Assembly: GCF_020559915.1 (NCBI RefSeq)
Contig: NZ_JAJCLZ010000014.1
Span: 1-61,743, forward strand
DNA: 61,743 nt
Direction: 5' to 3'
From: Ruminococcus sp. 210702-SL.1.03
Lineage (GTDB): Bacteria; Bacillota; Clostridia; Oscillospirales; Ruminococcaceae
Part shown: positions 60,545 through 61,743 of the stretch, piece by piece
Layout: the number at the start of each line of letters is the position of its first letter
Numbering within the stretch: position 1 is the stretch's first letter
Program-made: the position numbers and the translations under genes
The notes under the pieces: generated by a model
What the model saw: the letters and a program-made list of their open reading frames with translations, nothing else
Database searches by the model: none
Told to the model about the DNA's origin: nothing

Positions 60545-60643
60545 AACAAAGAGGCGCACTGCTGTAAGCGGTTCTCCTCCAAAATCAGGTATTTTTTAAA
60601 AAGTGACCGTCCTTTGGCAAGTTGGGCGGTCACTTCTTTTTGT
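60545..60643 (+). ncRNA. Putative antitoxin RNA, module IV
   Basis: TTGACA (60510-60515), 17 bp, TATAAT (60533-60538). The RNA begins near GAGGCGCACTGCTGTAAGCGG, carries TTCTCCTCCA, and ends at AAGTGACCG-CC/GG-CGGTCACTT plus TTCTTTTTG. Confidence 0.6.
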
Positions 60644-60719
60644 TATTGCAGATGTTGAAAACTAATTCAACTATGTTTGTTATCAAAAGTAATAACGAGA
60701 TCACATCTGAAACGCTCAT
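60630..60719 (-). CDS. Small hydrophobic peptide, putative type I toxin (module IV)
   Basis: A 29-residue peptide starting MSVSDVISLLLLITNIVELV and ending NNKKK. One hydrophobic helix and a Lys tail. The ribosome site GGAGG (60728-60732) is inside the CCTCCA-GAGA-TGGAGG hairpin. The promoter on the minus strand is TTGACA (60811-60816), 17 bp, TACAAT (60788-60793). The stop TGA lies within the terminator stem shared with the antitoxin RNA. Its sequence is closest to module I, less to V-VII. Confidence 0.65.
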   Translation of the reverse strand: MSVSDVISLLLLITNIVELVFNICNNKKK

Positions 60720-60868
60720 ATTGCTCACCTCCATCTCTGGAGGATAGAATTGAACCGCCTACCGTTTTTGCAGTACGCCTTATGACTATTGTAACATATT
60801 TGTCGGGTTTTGTCAAATTTATGTTTGCACCGCTTGACAAACGGTTCATGGCGTGATATAATATAGAT

Positions 60869-60966
60869 AACAAAGAGGCGCACTGCTGTAAGCGGTTCTC
60901 CTCCATAGTATTTCAGTATTTGATAACCGACCTATGTAGCAGTGGGGCGGTTATCTTCTTTTTTTA
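60869..60966 (+). ncRNA. Putative antitoxin RNA, module V
   Basis: TTGACA (60834-60839), 17 bp, TATAAT (60857-60862). Ends at GATAACCG/CGGTTATC followed by TTCTTTTTTT. Confidence 0.6.
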
Positions 60967-61040
60967 TCGCAAATGTCAAGAACAAGCTTGATTATGTTGA
61001 TAATCAGGTTAAGTAAATAGAATACTTCCATCATACTCAT
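60951..61040 (-). CDS. Small hydrophobic peptide, putative type I toxin (module V)
   Basis: A 29-residue peptide beginning MSMMEVFYLLNLIINIIKLV and ending DICDKKRR. It differs from the module VII peptide only at the last residue (Arg versus Lys). Promoter on the minus strand: TTGACA (61134-61139), 17 bp, TACAAT (61111-61116). Same locked ribosome site as the other modules. Confidence 0.65.
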   Translation of the reverse strand: MSMMEVFYLLNLIINIIKLVLDICDKKRR

Positions 61041-61191
61041 ATTGCTCACCTCCATCTCTGGAGGAAGATTTGAACCGCCTACCGTTTTTGTGCAGTACGC
61101 CTTAATTAGTATTGTAACATATTTGTCGGGTTTTGTCAAATTTATGTTTGCACCGCTTGACAAACGGTGTTCGGCGTGGTATAATTAAGAT

Positions 61192-61288
61192 AACAAAGAG
61201 GCGCACTGCGATAAGCGGTTCTCCTCCAAAAGGTTATTAGCTATGAAATAGCTGCCTTATGTGGTGTTGGGCGGCTATTTCTTTTTGT
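61192..61288 (+). ncRNA. Putative antitoxin RNA, module VI
   Basis: TTGACA (61157-61162), 17 bp, TATAAT (61180-61185). The body reads GGCGCACTGCGATAAGCGG and it ends at GAAATAGC-GCC/GGC-GCTATTTC plus TTTTTG. Loop and stem differ from the other modules, which could give pairing specificity. Confidence 0.6.
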
Positions 61289-61364
61289 TTTTGCTTATAT
61301 ATAACGCAAGTCTGATTATGTTGATAATCAAGTTAAGTAATGTTATTACCGTTGCTACGTTCAT
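61275..61364 (-). CDS. Small hydrophobic peptide, putative type I toxin (module VI)
   Basis: A 29-residue peptide beginning MNVATVITLLNLIINIIRLA and ending KNKKK. Promoter on the minus strand: TTGACA (61455-61460), 17 bp, TACAAT (61432-61437). The LLNLIINII core is shared with modules V and VII, whereas the ends differ. Confidence 0.65.
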   Translation of the reverse strand: MNVATVITLLNLIINIIRLALYISKNKKK

Positions 61365-61512
61365 ACAGCTCACCTCCATCTCTGGAGGAAGATTTGAACC
61401 GCCTACCGTTTTTGCAGTACGCCTTATGACTATTGTAACATATTTGTCGGGTTTTGTCAAATTTATGTTTGCACGGCTTGACAAACGGTTCATGGCGTGA
61501 TATAATATAGAT

Positions 61513-61611
61513 AACAAAGAGGCGTACTGCTGTAAGCGGTTCTCCTCCAAATAGGTTCTAACTAAAAAGTAATCGCCCTTTGGGAAGCTGGGCGGTTACT
61601 TTCTTTTTTTA
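61513..61611 (+). ncRNA. Putative antitoxin RNA, module VII
   Basis: TTGACA (61478-61483), 17 bp, TATAAT (61501-61506). Ends at AAAGTAA-CGCCC/GGGCG-TTACTTT plus CTTTTTTT. Confidence 0.6.
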
Positions 61612-61685
61612 TCGCAAATATCAAGAACAAGCTTGATTATGTTGATAATCAGGTTAAGTAAATAGAATACTTCCATCATACTCAT
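61596..61685 (-). CDS. Small hydrophobic peptide, putative type I toxin (module VII)
   Basis: A 29-residue peptide, MSMMEVFYLLNLIINIIKLV to CDKKRK, with the conserved leader hairpin and ribosome site. Its promoter lies beyond the window's right edge; the leader is visible to GCGTACTGC at the last base. Confidence 0.65.
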   Translation of the reverse strand: MSMMEVFYLLNLIINIIKLVLDICDKKRK

Positions 61686-61743
61686 ATTGCTCACCTCCAT
61701 CTCTGGAGGAAGATTTGAACCGCCTACCGTTTTTGCAGTACGC

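Larger units (their letters stand above)
60510..61743. repeat. Tandem array of type I toxin-antitoxin-like modules
   Basis: Four units with a period of 321-324 bp: antitoxin -35 boxes at 60510, 60834, 61157 and 61478. Each unit holds an antitoxin promoter (plus), a shared terminator hairpin, a toxin frame (minus) and, upstream of it, the toxin promoter. The fourth unit runs off the window end, so the array is longer. Confidence 0.85.

Noticed and set aside
60257..60545. oriC between rpmH and the array
   Set aside because: Gene order suggests the origin is near, but no cluster of TTATCCACA-like boxes or dnaA was seen in the window.
60667..60906. MEENRLQQCASLL-type frames over the antitoxin regions (also at 36840, 60409, 61275)
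   Set aside because: They read the antitoxin promoter and RNA in the wrong strand, cross module borders, and their Met lies in the GGAGGAG complement. The 29-codon frames explain the region better.
60510..61743. CRISPR array
   Set aside because: Repeats are regular, but the period is about 322 bp, nearly the whole unit is conserved, and promoters plus peptide frames account for it. No cas genes.

Overview
The window looks like the chromosome of a Gram-positive, Ruminococcus-like member of the Clostridia (Oscillospiraceae). Evidence: sigma-A promoters with near-consensus TTGACA-17-TATAAT, strong GGAGG ribosome binding sites and several TTG starts, a Firmicutes-type PTS cluster, lipoproteins with DGDG/DIDGD motifs, a BspA-like leucine-rich surface protein, DUF6062 and DUF6171 proteins. 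The run rpmH-rnpA-yidD-yidC-jag at the right end (60256 down to 57012, minus strand) is the usual origin-proximal cluster, so oriC/dnaA probably lies just beyond the right edge. No rRNA, tRNA, CRISPR array or prophage structural gene was seen.

Layout. 0-1 kb: remnant of an integrative element (excisionase, GNAT acetyltransferase) beside the 3' end of lysS. 1-5 kb: greA-lysS, a candidate structured RNA, rsmE, and a small acidic Cys-cluster protein. 5-14 kb: a minus-strand run of zinc-ribbon and lipoprotein genes of unknown role, including a decayed S8 protease and two paralogous lipoproteins with swapped domain order. 14-21 kb: BspA-like protein, then a Ser/Thr kinase / FHA-ABC ATPase / permease / PP2C phosphatase operon. 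21-27.5 kb: two MATE exporters (one with a MarR regulator and a perfect operator palindrome), HxlR regulator, anion permease, LytTR response regulator. 27.6-33.4 kb: ptsI, ptsH, glucose-type EIICBA and an antiterminator gene with a RAT/terminator leader. 33.5-36.2 kb: AraC regulator, GH51 arabinofuranosidase, DUF6171 protein. 36.9-43 kb: AGCS symporter, FemAB-like transferase, lipoprotein, rlmH, MBL hydrolase. 43-47 kb: AEC transporter, ArsR regulator, HMA metallochaperone and P1B ATPase. 47-56 kb: candidate small RNA, epimerase, a degenerate MBOAT with a truncated DHHW partner, radical SAM, alanine racemase, HAD, LysR, DUF6062. 56-60.3 kb: amidase, jag, yidC, yidD, rnpA, rpmH.

The most striking system is a family of about 320-bp modules, four in tandem at the right end (60.5 kb to the window edge, continuing beyond it) and three more scattered at 36.6, 41.2 and 43.0 kb. 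Each complete module encodes a roughly 29-36 residue hydrophobic peptide with a Lys/Arg tail. Its ribosome binding site is locked in a perfect CCTCCA-GAGA-TGGAGG hairpin. A convergent small RNA has its own consensus promoter and shares the terminator hairpin. This is the layout of a type I toxin-antitoxin system (like par/fst). One scattered copy has lost its toxin but kept the antitoxin; another has lost the toxin promoter.

A second repeat family, a mosaic of short palindromes, occupies four intergenic regions (one splits ptsH from ptsI) and is physically linked to the toxin-antitoxin modules. A 192-bp MITE-like element and its 48-bp deletion derivative flank the lysR-DUF6062 pair.
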